Positions 44,157 to 52,879 of a stretch of DNA of 64,000 nucleotides are shown here, piece by piece. The position numbers were made by a program, and so were the translations under genes. Below the pieces are notes generated by a model. The model did not search any database. It had not been told where the DNA came from and was given only the letters and a program-made list of their open reading frames with translations. Within the stretch, counting starts at the first letter, position 1. Every line of letters begins with the position of its first letter. The DNA lies in contig CAYRMD010000007.1 of NCBI GenBank assembly GCA_964425225.1, positions 24,020 to 88,019 on the forward strand. The letters run 5' to 3'. The stretch comes from BPJU01 sp964425225 (GTDB taxonomy: Bacteria; Planctomycetota; Planctomycetia; Pirellulales; Pirellulaceae).

Positions 44157-45584
44157 GTGAAGAAGATTACAATTGGGGCACTCGTCGTGTGTTTCATAGC
44201 AGGTTGGGCTAATATCTGGGGGCAAGAGACACCCAAGGCGGATGAATCGAGCCAGCGGCGCCCTAGCGAGTTCGAGCGGCGCAGTCCCTCAATCGGTGAA
44301 CGGCTTCCAGACGTCGAGGTTTATGACGCACAAGGTAATCGGTTTCGGTTGAGTGTCTTGCGCGGCCACTATACCGTATTAGTATTCGGTTGCTTGACGT
44401 GACCTCCGTTCTTGCGAAATGTCTCCAGTTTGGAGGCAATCTTTCAAGATTATGCTCCTCGCGGCGTAAAGTTCTATTACATTTACAAGGCTCTTGCGCA
44501 CCCAGAAACAAACGGCTACATCACGCCGTATACGTTGGACGAGCGTCTCATGCACGTGCGTGAAGCTCAACAGAAGCTCGGCTCACGCATCCCATGGCTG
44601 TGCGACAGCATGGACAACGTCCTGAAACACACCCTTGGTGATGCACCGAATTCGGAATTCGTAGTCGACCCGAACGGCGTTATCGTACGCAAGCGGCAAT
44701 GGAGTCGTCCCAACGAACTGCGTGCCGATCTGGAACAGTTAGTAGGACCGGTTGACACTCCAACACGCCCGGAAGATTTAGCCTTACCAAATCTAGCTCC
44801 ACTCACAGTAGCTCCACGGGGTGTGGTGCCAAGAATCAGCCTGCCGGGGCGGATGTTGCCGTTGGTCGTCGAACCGCAACAATCCGAACAGCCGTTCTAT
44901 GTCAAGTTGCGAGCTGAGGGTGAGCCGGCGCTTCTTCAATCGGGTAAAGGACAACTTTACCTCGGGTTCCATTGCGACCCGCTTTACCGTGTCCATTGGA
45001 ATAACCTAGCTGAACCGATTCGCGTACGCATTAGCGCGCCGCCATTGGTAAAGGTAGATCCTGGACAATGGAGCGGTCCTCGAGTTGAAGCACCCGCCGA
45101 TATGGATCCGCGCGAAGTGTTGGTAGATATTAGCGGCTGGCATGACGCGGTACTGCGGGTGACCGTGGAATACTTCGCTTGTAATGATGAAGAAGGTTGG
45201 TGCAAACCGGTACACCAGGAGTATCTCGTTTACGCCAAACAGGACCGTGACGGTGGCACCGTTCGACGAAGCAATGCCCAAAGACGGTCTGATGCCCCCG
45301 TGCGACCCAGAGCGGACCAGCCACGACAATTCGGACCGCCACCGGGAAGGCCGCTCCAGGGGCTAATTGAGCAACTAGACATCGAACGACGCGTTATTCA
45401 TTTACGTACCCCGCGAGGGGTCCAAACGCTACGGGTAGCCGAAGAGGTGCGTATTGTCCTCAATGGCAGGCCAGCGACGCTCGACGAACTGTGCCCCGGT
45501 TGGCGTGTTAACTTACGTCTGGCCCCGGGCCAAAACGGTCCACAGATTATCGCGATCCAAAGCCGGACACCGCCCCCTCGATAG
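44157..45584 (+). CDS. Deiodinase-like selenoprotein (UGA = selenocysteine at codon 82) fused to a DsbD-alpha-like region
   Basis: One frame of 475 residues is interrupted only by a TGA at 44400-44402. The GTG at 44157 follows AAAGGAG by six bases; an ATG two bases earlier is out of frame. The order is signal peptide (1-23), thioredoxin fold (about 48-195) with the active site VFGCLT-U-PPFLRN, then KFYYIYKALAHPETNGY. FGxxTUPPF and the downstream AH-P-G are hallmarks of iodothyronine deiodinases. Cys79 and Sec82 form a CxxU pair. About 215-355 ends ACNDEEGWCKPVHQEY, like the DsbD periplasmic alpha domain. A Pro/Arg linker and a small beta domain finish the chain. A SECIS-like hairpin follows the UGA. 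It is probably a periplasmic thiol-redox or reductive dehalogenation enzyme; iodine substrates are unproven. Confidence 0.86.
44411..44448 (+). promoter_or_regulatory. Predicted bacterial SECIS element
   Basis: Just after the in-frame UGA, the RNA can form an upper stem of eight pairs (44420-44427 with 44431-44438, including one G-U) closed by the triloop GUU (44428-44430). A lower stem pairs 44411-44413 and 44416-44419 with 44442-44448 around small bulges. The loop begins 25 nt after the UGA, within the 16-37 nt spacing known for bacterial SECIS, and starts with G-U, as SelB-recognised loops do. This supports recoding rather than termination. Confidence 0.7.
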
Positions 45585-45599
45585 AAAATACTCGGGCAT

Positions 45600-45782
45600 T
45601 CAACTCACCGGTCGCCACCAAGGGAACGGTCCATAGGCGCGCAGTTCCAAGTACAACAGTACACACCCCAACAGGAGGGCCAAAAAAGCAATAAAGAGCA
45701 TCACCGTGTAAATATCGTACGGTGTCTTTTGGGGTGAGGAACTTCCTCGAAAGCGGCTAGTTGACGAATCGAGTTGCGACAC
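45600..45782 (-). CDS. Small single-span membrane protein
   Basis: A 60-residue protein with an N-terminal polar stretch (MSQLDSSTSRFRGSSSPQKT) and one membrane helix (YTVMLFIAFLALLLGCVLLYLEL, about 25-47) ending YGPFPWWRP. Its first 26 bases overlap the end of the coiled-coil membrane-protein gene, indicating translational coupling. The gene lies 15 bp from the convergent end of the selenoprotein gene. No family is recognised. Its overlap with a well-supported gene and its clean helix argue that it is real rather than a random frame. Confidence 0.65.
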   Translation of the reverse strand: MSQLDSSTSRFRGSSSPQKTPYDIYTVMLFIAFLALLLGCVLLYLELRAYGPFPWWRPVS

Positions 45783-46584
45783 GGTCTTGAGTCCTGATTT
45801 GGCCTTTGCGAAACTCCGGCAAAATCTTCGCTACCGATCTACTGGGAGTGGTCTGCACCACTTGGATCCGTCCTTTATACGTAGCGCCTCGGTGCACATC
45901 CAACACGTGACCTACCTTCAAGCCATCATCACTACCTAATGAGATTTCGACAAAATTATCACTACTTACCGCCATAACAATCCCATCCAACTTCGGCGGA
46001 ATTGCCTCGACATCGGCGAATTCCGAAAGATCGTTGGCTTCAAGTACTTTCTTCATGCGAGCATTTTGTTCGGCCAATTGCACATTCCGATTCGTGAGAT
46101 TGTCGCGAACTCCCTGTAACGCGTGCAGTTCATCAGTTAACCGTACGACGTTTGCAAATTGTTGATCGCGATCCGCCCGATCCTTCTGCAATTGATCGCG
46201 GACCTGCGTTACTTCGGCAGTAACGGCTGCCATCACGGTTGAGTCATTCTTGGCTTTTTCGATAAGGGTGCCGATCTCGGCAGCCAACCGAGTGTTTTCA
46301 TCCTGGGCCTTCGAGTATTGATCGCGGGCCGCAACTAATTGCGTTTCTAGTGACGCTATGGCCATCTTGCGCGCAAGCTGTTCCTGGGCCAACGTAGTCT
46401 TTGCCTGCTCGATTTCTTCCCGAAAGCGCTTGTTGGCACTTTCCAACTTGGTTACTTCATCCTTTAATCGCTTAGCTTCTTCGCGCCAATTTTTATGCGT
46501 GGCAAATACCACAACCGACATCGATGCGAAGAGCAAACTCAGCACAAGCGTCAAAACAATGAGAAAATTTCCTAATAACCGCAC
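45757..46584 (-). CDS. Membrane-anchored coiled-coil protein of unknown function
   Basis: A 275-residue protein. An N-terminal membrane helix (LLGNFLIVLTLVLSLLFASMSVVVF, about 3-28) anchors a long coiled coil (about 30-190), rich in Glu, Lys, Ala and Gln with heptad spacing. A C-terminal globular part (about 195-275) contains DGIVMAVSSDNFVEISLGSD, LKVGHVLDVHRG and QVVQTTPSRSVAKIL, a beta-rich segment reminiscent of MreC-like or efflux-adapter barrels. It overlaps the small membrane-protein gene and follows lnt by 200 bp, so an envelope role is likely. It is not one of the standard cell-shape proteins by length or motif. Confidence 0.75.
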   Translation of the reverse strand: MRLLGNFLIVLTLVLSLLFASMSVVVFATHKNWREEAKRLKDEVTKLESANKRFREEIEQAKTTLAQEQLARKMAIASLETQLVAARDQYSKAQDENTRLAAEIGTLIEKAKNDSTVMAAVTAEVTQVRDQLQKDRADRDQQFANVVRLTDELHALQGVRDNLTNRNVQLAEQNARMKKVLEANDLSEFADVEAIPPKLDGIVMAVSSDNFVEISLGSDDGLKVGHVLDVHRGATYKGRIQVVQTTPSRSVAKILPEFRKGQIRTQDRVATRFVN

Positions 46585-46784
46585 GGCCTAACACCCTTAC
46601 CCAGAGTGGACACCACCTTAAGCCCAGCGCCTTACGGTAAGCTGGGACCAATGATACAGCCAAAAGCCAAAGCTGCTTTAGTATAATTGACGCTGATAGT
46701 GAGTGTCAACGAACTTGGCAAACTGGGCTTTCCAGAAAAGCTAAGCGGCATCCCGGCGGCCGGTTAGCTTCCCGAATAGTCCCT

Positions 46785-48620
46785 TCAACTGTCACTACCG
46801 GAACCGATTGGATCCGTGGCAGTGCGCTTCCTCCGTAAGAAGCCTATCGGTCGGCTGCTAGCGACCGCAACGAGAACTGCGGCTACCCACCAGATGAGGT
46901 CGCCCGCCCAACTATAGAGACTAAATCGATTGTCCCGAACCACGTCGGCACGCAGGTACGTTTCGGCGCGGCGCGGCAAAGCGCGGACAATCTTTCCGTT
47001 ACCGTCGATCCAAGCCGTTATTCCTGGATTGGCCGCCATTAGCACCGGCCGGCGTTGTTCGACAGCGCGGAAAGCCGAACAGGCCAAATGTAAATCCAGG
47101 ATGCTCGATCCCCAAAACCATCCGTCATGGGTAATATTGACTATAACATTTGGGTTATTTCCCTGGCGCCGTAGCTGTCGGACTTGCCACGTAATAAGGT
47201 GCGGAACCGTACTCTCAAAACAGATATTCGGAACCACCACCGCATCGCCGACATGTAAGGCAACCGGATTTTTTCCCGGTGTAACACCGGTGCTCAGCGG
47301 CGTATATCGGTAGATCCAGGGAAACCATCTTCCGAACGGCACGTATTCCCCGAAGACTACCAAATGGATTTTGTCGTAGCGACCGCGTAGCTCTCCGCGA
47401 GGATCGATCAACAGGGCTGAATTATACGAGTCTGTTCCCGTCGCATGGAATTCAACCACTTCGCAGCCGACCAAGTTCCATGTTCCGTTGCTGGATTGGG
47501 TGGTGCTTTGCGTCGAGCGAGCTACGTAGCGGCACTTTTCCATAAACGCCTTCTGCCGCTCGGGAAACTCGCGTTGCCAACTGGCTTGATCTCGTGATGG
47601 CGGTTGGGGCGGGATCGGGCCAGTACGCGATACCAGATAGGGATTGTTCTCGGTGAAGGTCGATTCAGGCCAGATCACAAGCTGTAGATCGGGGCACTCA
47701 CGCGAAGCGCGCTCGGCCACGCGCAAGTAATCCTCGAACATCCTCAGGTTCCTTTCCGGATTGTATTCGAAAACCGTGTCATAGTTAGCTTGCAACAAAG
47801 CAGCTCGGAGGATAATTGGCGACCTTGGGCTGGTGGTCAGTCGAAAGGCTCCGTAGAGCAGCACAAAACTCCAGATGGCTAGCAGGGCCAGTACCGTTTT
47901 CATTTCGCGGCGTGGTTGTCGGGAGAAAGCGATCGCCGTGGCCGAGGTTCCGATCACCAGCGCGCTCACTAAGTAGCCGCCAGCGAGGTCCGCGATTTGG
48001 ATCAGTGGCACAAAAGGTAACTGGCTGTGACCAACAAGCGCCCCGGAGAATCCCAAAGGACCTTGACCTCGCAGCCACTCGCACGATGCCCATGCCATCG
48101 GCGCTGCTACGCTTACGCGCCAGCCCATGCGGAGGCAGCGTCTAGCCAGCCAAGTAAAGAGAACGAGGTACAACGACAGGTAGGCAGACAGAGCGATCCA
48201 ACCTAAATACAGGAGCGGATGCGGAAGGCGGATTCCTTGCAACGTGGGAACCCAATAAACCAAGCCTGCAACATACATCGCCCAGTAAAAACGCCGCGGG
48301 ATGCAAGGTTGGCTAAGCCACCAGAGCCACGGTAAAGGTGCCAACCACGCCAAACCCCACCAGCCGAGTGGGGGAAACGCCGCCCATAGCGCGACGGCGC
48401 CGCCGGGCACCGAAAGCCACATTATCCAGCCTAATCTTGGATCGAGACCTTCCGGCCAAGTGGCTTCACCCCCATCGCCACGCCCAGCGACTCGACGCCT
48501 GGTTAGCGCAATTTGCCTCGTTTTGGCCAGTAGACGCCTGGGCACCATAGCGTACTGCAACTGCTCTGGGAATCTCACTGCCCACGAGCGCTTTATAGCG
48601 TGAGCAGCAAGTTCTGTCAC
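46785..48620 (-). CDS. lnt: Apolipoprotein N-acyltransferase
   Basis: Up to 611 residues from a GTG at 48620; an ATG at 48548 is an alternative, and neither has a clear ribosome site. The N-terminal half has six or more membrane helices (GWIMWLSVPGGAVALWAAFP onward). The periplasmic nitrilase-like domain begins near residue 275 (RAALLQANYDTVF). Its triad is visible: VIWPESTFTENN (Glu), YDKIHLVVFGEYVPFG (Lys) and VPNICFESTVPH (Cys). It transfers the third acyl chain to the N-terminal Cys of lipoproteins, and its presence implies an outer membrane. It is preceded by the desaturase gene, which could supply unsaturated acyl chains. Confidence 0.93.
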   Translation of the reverse strand: MTELAAHAIKRSWAVRFPEQLQYAMVPRRLLAKTRQIALTRRRVAGRGDGGEATWPEGLDPRLGWIMWLSVPGGAVALWAAFPPLGWWGLAWLAPLPWLWWLSQPCIPRRFYWAMYVAGLVYWVPTLQGIRLPHPLLYLGWIALSAYLSLYLVLFTWLARRCLRMGWRVSVAAPMAWASCEWLRGQGPLGFSGALVGHSQLPFVPLIQIADLAGGYLVSALVIGTSATAIAFSRQPRREMKTVLALLAIWSFVLLYGAFRLTTSPRSPIILRAALLQANYDTVFEYNPERNLRMFEDYLRVAERASRECPDLQLVIWPESTFTENNPYLVSRTGPIPPQPPSRDQASWQREFPERQKAFMEKCRYVARSTQSTTQSSNGTWNLVGCEVVEFHATGTDSYNSALLIDPRGELRGRYDKIHLVVFGEYVPFGRWFPWIYRYTPLSTGVTPGKNPVALHVGDAVVVPNICFESTVPHLITWQVRQLRRQGNNPNVIVNITHDGWFWGSSILDLHLACSAFRAVEQRRPVLMAANPGITAWIDGNGKIVRALPRRAETYLRADVVRDNRFSLYSWAGDLIWWVAAVLVAVASSRPIGFLRRKRTATDPIGSGSDS

Positions 48621-48736
48621 GGCAAGACAGGGGGCGCTACCTGGTTAAAGGAGTGTTGCAACAGAAGCAATCGCACAAAGATTGGCTAAGGAACTTCGAG
48701 ATAGTTTGCCTTACTCGTCAATTCTCTTGTCTTGTT

Positions 48737-48764
48737 CCTTGCGCCGCTGCGCCCTTGCATTAAT
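48737..48764 (-). repeat. TTAACGC-family dispersed element
   Basis: On the plus strand CCTTGCGCCGCTGCGCCCTT followed by GCATTAAT. Read on the minus strand it begins ATTAATGC, a variant of the TTAACGC start followed by GCGCAG units. It lies between the desaturase stop and lnt. Confidence 0.6.
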
Positions 48765-48825
48765 ATATCCTGCAAACGCCGGACCCCGGATAGAAAACAG
48801 TCGCCGGTATCGACAGTCAATACAG

Positions 48826-49722
48826 CTAAGCTGCCGCAGGCTTGTCCGATTCCGGTATAGCGCGTGTCTTGTAGTCGACCACTTTCCATGCCAAGCCGCA
48901 GCATCGCATCAAGCGAATGGTCCAGTAGGTCAGGTCGATTTCCCACCAGCGATGCCCGTGCTTAGCCATGCTCGGGAAGGCGTGATGATTATTATGCCAT
49001 CCCTCGCCGTACGTCAGCAGTGCCACCCACCAGTTGTTGCGACTGTTGTCGGAGGTCCGATAATTTCGATAGCCCCACATGTGGCTTGCTGAGTTTACCA
49101 ACCAAGTCGAGTGCAGGACGAGAGCTAACCGCACGAACACGCCCCACACGAGCCAGGAACAAGCCAGAGTAAGTCCACCTATGGCCCAACCAGCAAGAAA
49201 AACCAACACGCCAAACACTAAATGCAAGGGAAGAAACCAAGAAGCAATCTTTCTCAACCAGGGGTCTTTCAATAGATCCGGTGCCCACCGCTTCAAATGC
49301 GCCTCGTGAACCTCTGGTGATTTGGCTTGAGCCAACCATAACATGTGGCTCCACCAAGGACCGTCATGAGGCGAGTGGGGATCACCCTCCTGGTCACTAT
49401 GGGCGTGGTGCTTGCGGTGATTGGCCACCCAATCGATCGCCGTTCCTTCTCCCGCCAGACTGCCAAGCGTGGCCAAGAAATAGCGAACCCACGGATACGT
49501 CATAAAGCTCCGGTGCGTCAACAACCGGTGGTAGCCCAAGCAGATTCCGATGCCACCAGTAAGCCAATGAAGCACAAGTGCCAAGATCAGCCCAGACCAG
49601 GTGAATGTCCACGGTGCAGCCAAGGCCCCCACATGAATCATCAGCAACCACGCCACAATGCCCCACGCCACTCCATGCGGGAACCGTTCGCGCCATGCCT
49701 GGCGAATTGCTAACGTCATCAT
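48826..49722 (-). CDS. Acyl-CoA/acyl-lipid delta-9-type fatty acid desaturase
   Basis: A 298-residue integral membrane diiron enzyme starting at the ATG at 49722, with AGGAG upstream. It has the three histidine boxes of the stearoyl-CoA-desaturase family: HRLLTH (about 65-70), HRKHH (about 102-106) and HNNHH (about 242-246). The first pair of helices (GIVAWLLMIHVGALAAPW, LILALVLHWLTGGIGICLGY) and a second pair at about 165-210 fit the fold. It introduces a double bond using oxygen, so the organism uses or tolerates O2. There is no cytochrome b5 fusion. It heads a minus-strand group with lnt. Confidence 0.93.
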   Translation of the reverse strand: MMTLAIRQAWRERFPHGVAWGIVAWLLMIHVGALAAPWTFTWSGLILALVLHWLTGGIGICLGYHRLLTHRSFMTYPWVRYFLATLGSLAGEGTAIDWVANHRKHHAHSDQEGDPHSPHDGPWWSHMLWLAQAKSPEVHEAHLKRWAPDLLKDPWLRKIASWFLPLHLVFGVLVFLAGWAIGGLTLACSWLVWGVFVRLALVLHSTWLVNSASHMWGYRNYRTSDNSRNNWWVALLTYGEGWHNNHHAFPSMAKHGHRWWEIDLTYWTIRLMRCCGLAWKVVDYKTRAIPESDKPAAA

Positions 49723-50337
49723 TCGTTGCTCCTACTTGTATTCCCCACGATGTCGCGCTGGTAAAAATCGTCCAAATGCGTTACAGAATGTGCCGCGTTG
49801 CCGCGGAACGTCGGGCTTGCAAAGGTTCTCGCCCGGTATCGGAGGCCACGTGTAACGCAGGGATTGTACAGCGTATCGGTCCAGCGAGTGTCACCAATCA
49901 GTCACCGCTTTGTAAAAGTTGCGTAAAAGTTTTCGAAACACTGCGTCACGTTTGGATTTAACAGGAAAACCGCGCCGTAAATCCTACTTCTTGTGGGATG
50001 CCGGTATCCCACAAATAGCATCAGACGGCTCCTCATCCAGCCGTTCGGATCACACTGCTTGGCGCGCCAATAGGTGTAGCCACGTCAACCCGCGTCTGCG
50101 AAGTGCGAAACGCCAGGCGCAGCCGGTGCGATTAATTCGATGAAGAGCGTCGTTTCACAAGGGGAGCGTCCAGCAGAAGCGAAAGTCGGACCGGTTGAAG
50201 AACTGAAATTCCAGGGCGGACGTGAACGGACTTGTGAAACGCAAAGGTGCAATGACCCGAAAGCGCAAAAAGGCAATCGTGGGGTCGATCTTGTCTTCGT
50301 TGCGCCGTTGCGCCTCTGCGGCTTTGCGTCGTATTAT
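49723..50337. other. Intergenic region with an inverted pair of dispersed elements
   Basis: About 615 bp between glcF and the desaturase gene. No gene is recognised. Facing repeat copies occupy 50236-50330, right up to the glcF stop codon. The rest shows nothing distinctive. Confidence 0.5.
50236..50330. repeat. Facing pair of TTAACGC-family elements next to the glcF stop
   Basis: GAAACGCAAAGGTGCAATG and AAGCGCAAAAAGGCAA (50236-50276) face TTGCGCCGTTGCGCCTCTGC and GGCTTTGCGTC (50299-50330). The halves are approximate inverted repeats and could make a long imperfect hairpin, possibly terminating glcF transcription. Confidence 0.65.
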
Positions 50338-51609
50338 TCATACCGACCACGGCAGTCTTTGCTGGTAGGCAGCGTCAATTAAATTGATTGTGTGTACGAC
50401 CGGGAGGCGAGGTTCGTCGGCCAAATACTTGCGTAGTTGGAACATGCACCCGATATTCCCGGTGGCCAAACAATCGGCTCCCGTTCGACGAACGGCTGCT
50501 GCTCGCTGCTGACCTAATTGTTCGGCGATTTCGGGTTGTTCGAGGTTATACGTTCCGGCGGACCCACAACAGTACTCACCATCGGAGATTTCTCGCAACG
50601 TCAGGTTCGGAATAGCGCCCAGCAGAAGACGTGGTTCCTGACGAACTCCCTGCGCGTGGACCAAATGACAAGCGTCATGATAGGCAACCACCAGGGGGCG
50701 CGGCAGTAGCGGGGGCGGTTCGGCCCATCCTAATCGCCAGAGAAAGACGCTAATGTCGCAGGTTTTTTCGGCTAGTTGTCGAGCAACATCGTGCTCGGGT
50801 TGTCCCAAAAACCATAAGCCATATTCGTGCATTCCCGAACCACAACCGGCTGCCGTCGTAACGACGGCATCGACATCCCGGGGAAAACTCTGAAGGTTGC
50901 GCCGCGCCAAGCGCCGTGCCCGATCGAGCTGGCCCGTATGTGCTGCCAAGGCACCGCAACAGCCCTGAGGCGGAATGACCACTTCCACCCCATTGCGTGT
51001 CAAGACACGGATTGCCGCCTCATGGATCTCAGGAGCTAACACGCGCTGCGCACAGCCGATCAACAAAGCCACCCGCGCTCGACGCGCACTTTCAGGCCTA
51101 GCCACCTTTGGCAACGTTGAGCCACGGGGTAGGCGCTCGGGAATCCATTCCATCAAGTGAGCTATTCGTTTGGGCATCCAACGCGCCAGTGGACGAAACC
51201 ATTTTCCGAAGCGAATGGCCCACGCAAACCGCGCCGGGTACGGAAGTGTGGTGAGAATGACCCATCGCAGCCAGCGGTCGTTTGCGGTTCGCCTTCGGAG
51301 TCGTTCAGCTTGTGCGCGAAAAGCGGTCAACAGTTCACCGTAGGCGACCCCCGAAGGACACGCCGGTACGCAAGCCAGACATCCCAAACACCGGTCGACA
51401 TAACGCAGTGACTCGTCTAACGAGATCCGTCCCTCCAGGGCTTCTTTGATCAAAAAAATCCGACCGCGCGGCGAGTCCATCTCTTCTCCCAGGACCTGAT
51501 AAGTAGGGCAGGCGGGCAAGCAAAAACCGCAGTGCACGCATTTTTGCACCGCTTCAGCCATCACCGGCCCAAAGTCGCCCAACGATGCCACCGGAATCTG
51601 ATGCTGCAT
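50338..51609 (-). CDS. glcF: Glycolate oxidase iron-sulfur subunit GlcF
   Basis: A 423-residue protein. Two 4Fe-4S motifs lie near the N-terminus: CVHCGFCLPACPTY (about 21-34) and CLGCLACVPACPSGV (about 74-88). The CCG-type heterodisulfide-reductase-like repeats follow: PQGCCGALAAHTG, AYHDACHLVHAQ and GEYCCGSAGTYN. It passes electrons from the flavin subunits to an acceptor, probably quinone. It is the last gene of a minus-strand glcD-glcE-glcF operon, starting 31 bp after glcE. Glycolate oxidation to glyoxylate fits salvage of glycolate, for example from algae. Confidence 0.93.
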   Translation of the reverse strand: MQHQIPVASLGDFGPVMAEAVQKCVHCGFCLPACPTYQVLGEEMDSPRGRIFLIKEALEGRISLDESLRYVDRCLGCLACVPACPSGVAYGELLTAFRAQAERLRRRTANDRWLRWVILTTLPYPARFAWAIRFGKWFRPLARWMPKRIAHLMEWIPERLPRGSTLPKVARPESARRARVALLIGCAQRVLAPEIHEAAIRVLTRNGVEVVIPPQGCCGALAAHTGQLDRARRLARRNLQSFPRDVDAVVTTAAGCGSGMHEYGLWFLGQPEHDVARQLAEKTCDISVFLWRLGWAEPPPLLPRPLVVAYHDACHLVHAQGVRQEPRLLLGAIPNLTLREISDGEYCCGSAGTYNLEQPEIAEQLGQQRAAAVRRTGADCLATGNIGCMFQLRKYLADEPRLPVVHTINLIDAAYQQRLPWSV

Positions 51610-51640
51610 GGTTGTAGGTTACACGGTAATTGACGAACTA

Positions 51641-52810
51641 TTAATGCACCGCATGTTCCTTACATCGAACGTCGTCTTGCACGGTCGCGGGTACCGGCTG
51701 GTCGTGGGACGCGGTACCTGTGGTTGGTCGCACAAATTTCCCTAGTGGATCGAATACCCGGCGTAAGCGTTCCGCGAGGAGCCCTCCGGCTGTATTACCC
51801 AGGCAAATAGGAACATCTGGCGGTCCGAGGATCGCGCAGCCGGGTCGTCCGAGGTGCTGCAGCAGTTTATCTAACTGATCCCAGTCCTTGCGCTCGGGCA
51901 AGCAGACCCACAGAGCATGACCCGCGGCACTGTAGCGGCGCGGGCCCCACTGATGTTGTTCAGCTTCCGCTTCGAATTCTGGGATAAGTTGTGGTTGAAA
52001 CGCAACCCGTGCTAAGCCGAATCCACTCGGCACAAACCGGAATTCCCGGACCTGACGCCAGTAGTCCGCCTCGTTTTCCCAGAGCTCGATGCGCCCTTGA
52101 GCCGCTCGTGAACAGCGGTCGATTCGTTGCGCTAGTGCCTGAACTTCTCCACTGATACGTATCCAAATGCAGCCAGGAGGTTCTATATCCAGTGCCGAAA
52201 AGTCCCAGGGCCGGCTCGTCCATTGGGTCAAGTCATCCAGGAGCTCGGCCCACGAGCGATATTCGATCCTGAGAGTGGCAGTTGCCGCCGGGCGCGGAAA
52301 CACCTTGAAGGTGGCTTCCACTAAAACTCCTAACGTTCCCAAGCTCCCGACCATCAGCTTGGGTAGATCGAAACCTGCCGCATTTTTTACGACGCGTCCA
52401 CCGCCGTAAATCAAGCGACCGTCCGATGTGAGAAACCGAACACCGACTAAAAAATCCCTTAGCGGTCCATACCGGAAACGCCCCGGCCCCGAGAGGCCCG
52501 ATGCGATGGTACCACCGATGGTACTACCCGCTTCAACTTGTACTGGGTCGAACGGCAAGAATTGTCCATTTTGTTCTAAGGCGGCTTGTAACTCAGACAC
52601 CCGAGTGCCGGCTAAGGCCGTGAACGTGAATTCTTGCGGTTGATACTCGACCAACCCCGCCAAACGCGCCATAGAAAGGTTCGCACGGTTGCTGAGTGCT
52701 GTTTTCGTGCCACCACCGCATGGTAGCACCTGAGGCAGTTGCCGCACGAGCTCCTGCAACTGGTCAATGGTGGCCGGACAGGCAATAGGTTCGTTAAATT
52801 GCGCTACCAT
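51641..52810 (-). CDS. glcE: Glycolate oxidase FAD-binding subunit GlcE
   Basis: A 389-residue PCMH-type FAD protein, shorter than GlcD as expected for GlcE. The FAD-binding part has LPCGGGTKTALSN, the diphosphate segment VEAGSTIGGTIASGLSGPGR, RYGPLRDFLVGVRFLTSDGR and the GGRVVKNAAGFDLPKLMVGSLGTLG segment found in GlcE proteins. The C-terminal half is less conserved and ends in a short non-conserved tail (DQPVPATVQDDV). It sits between glcD (69 bp gap) and glcF (31 bp gap). It forms the oxidase complex with both. Confidence 0.92.
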   Translation of the reverse strand: MVAQFNEPIACPATIDQLQELVRQLPQVLPCGGGTKTALSNRANLSMARLAGLVEYQPQEFTFTALAGTRVSELQAALEQNGQFLPFDPVQVEAGSTIGGTIASGLSGPGRFRYGPLRDFLVGVRFLTSDGRLIYGGGRVVKNAAGFDLPKLMVGSLGTLGVLVEATFKVFPRPAATATLRIEYRSWAELLDDLTQWTSRPWDFSALDIEPPGCIWIRISGEVQALAQRIDRCSRAAQGRIELWENEADYWRQVREFRFVPSGFGLARVAFQPQLIPEFEAEAEQHQWGPRRYSAAGHALWVCLPERKDWDQLDKLLQHLGRPGCAILGPPDVPICLGNTAGGLLAERLRRVFDPLGKFVRPTTGTASHDQPVPATVQDDVRCKEHAVH

Positions 52811-52879
52811 GCGATGATTGTACCTGGCGTTAGCGGCGGGCGAACCGGCCTGCTGCCTGGTGGAAACTACAGGGACAGT

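Noticed and set aside
44157..44402. A short 81-residue gene followed by a separate gene from 44412
   Set aside because: Homology to the deiodinase-like active site runs across the TGA in the same frame, no ribosome site precedes the second part, and a SECIS-like hairpin follows. One recoded gene is the better reading.
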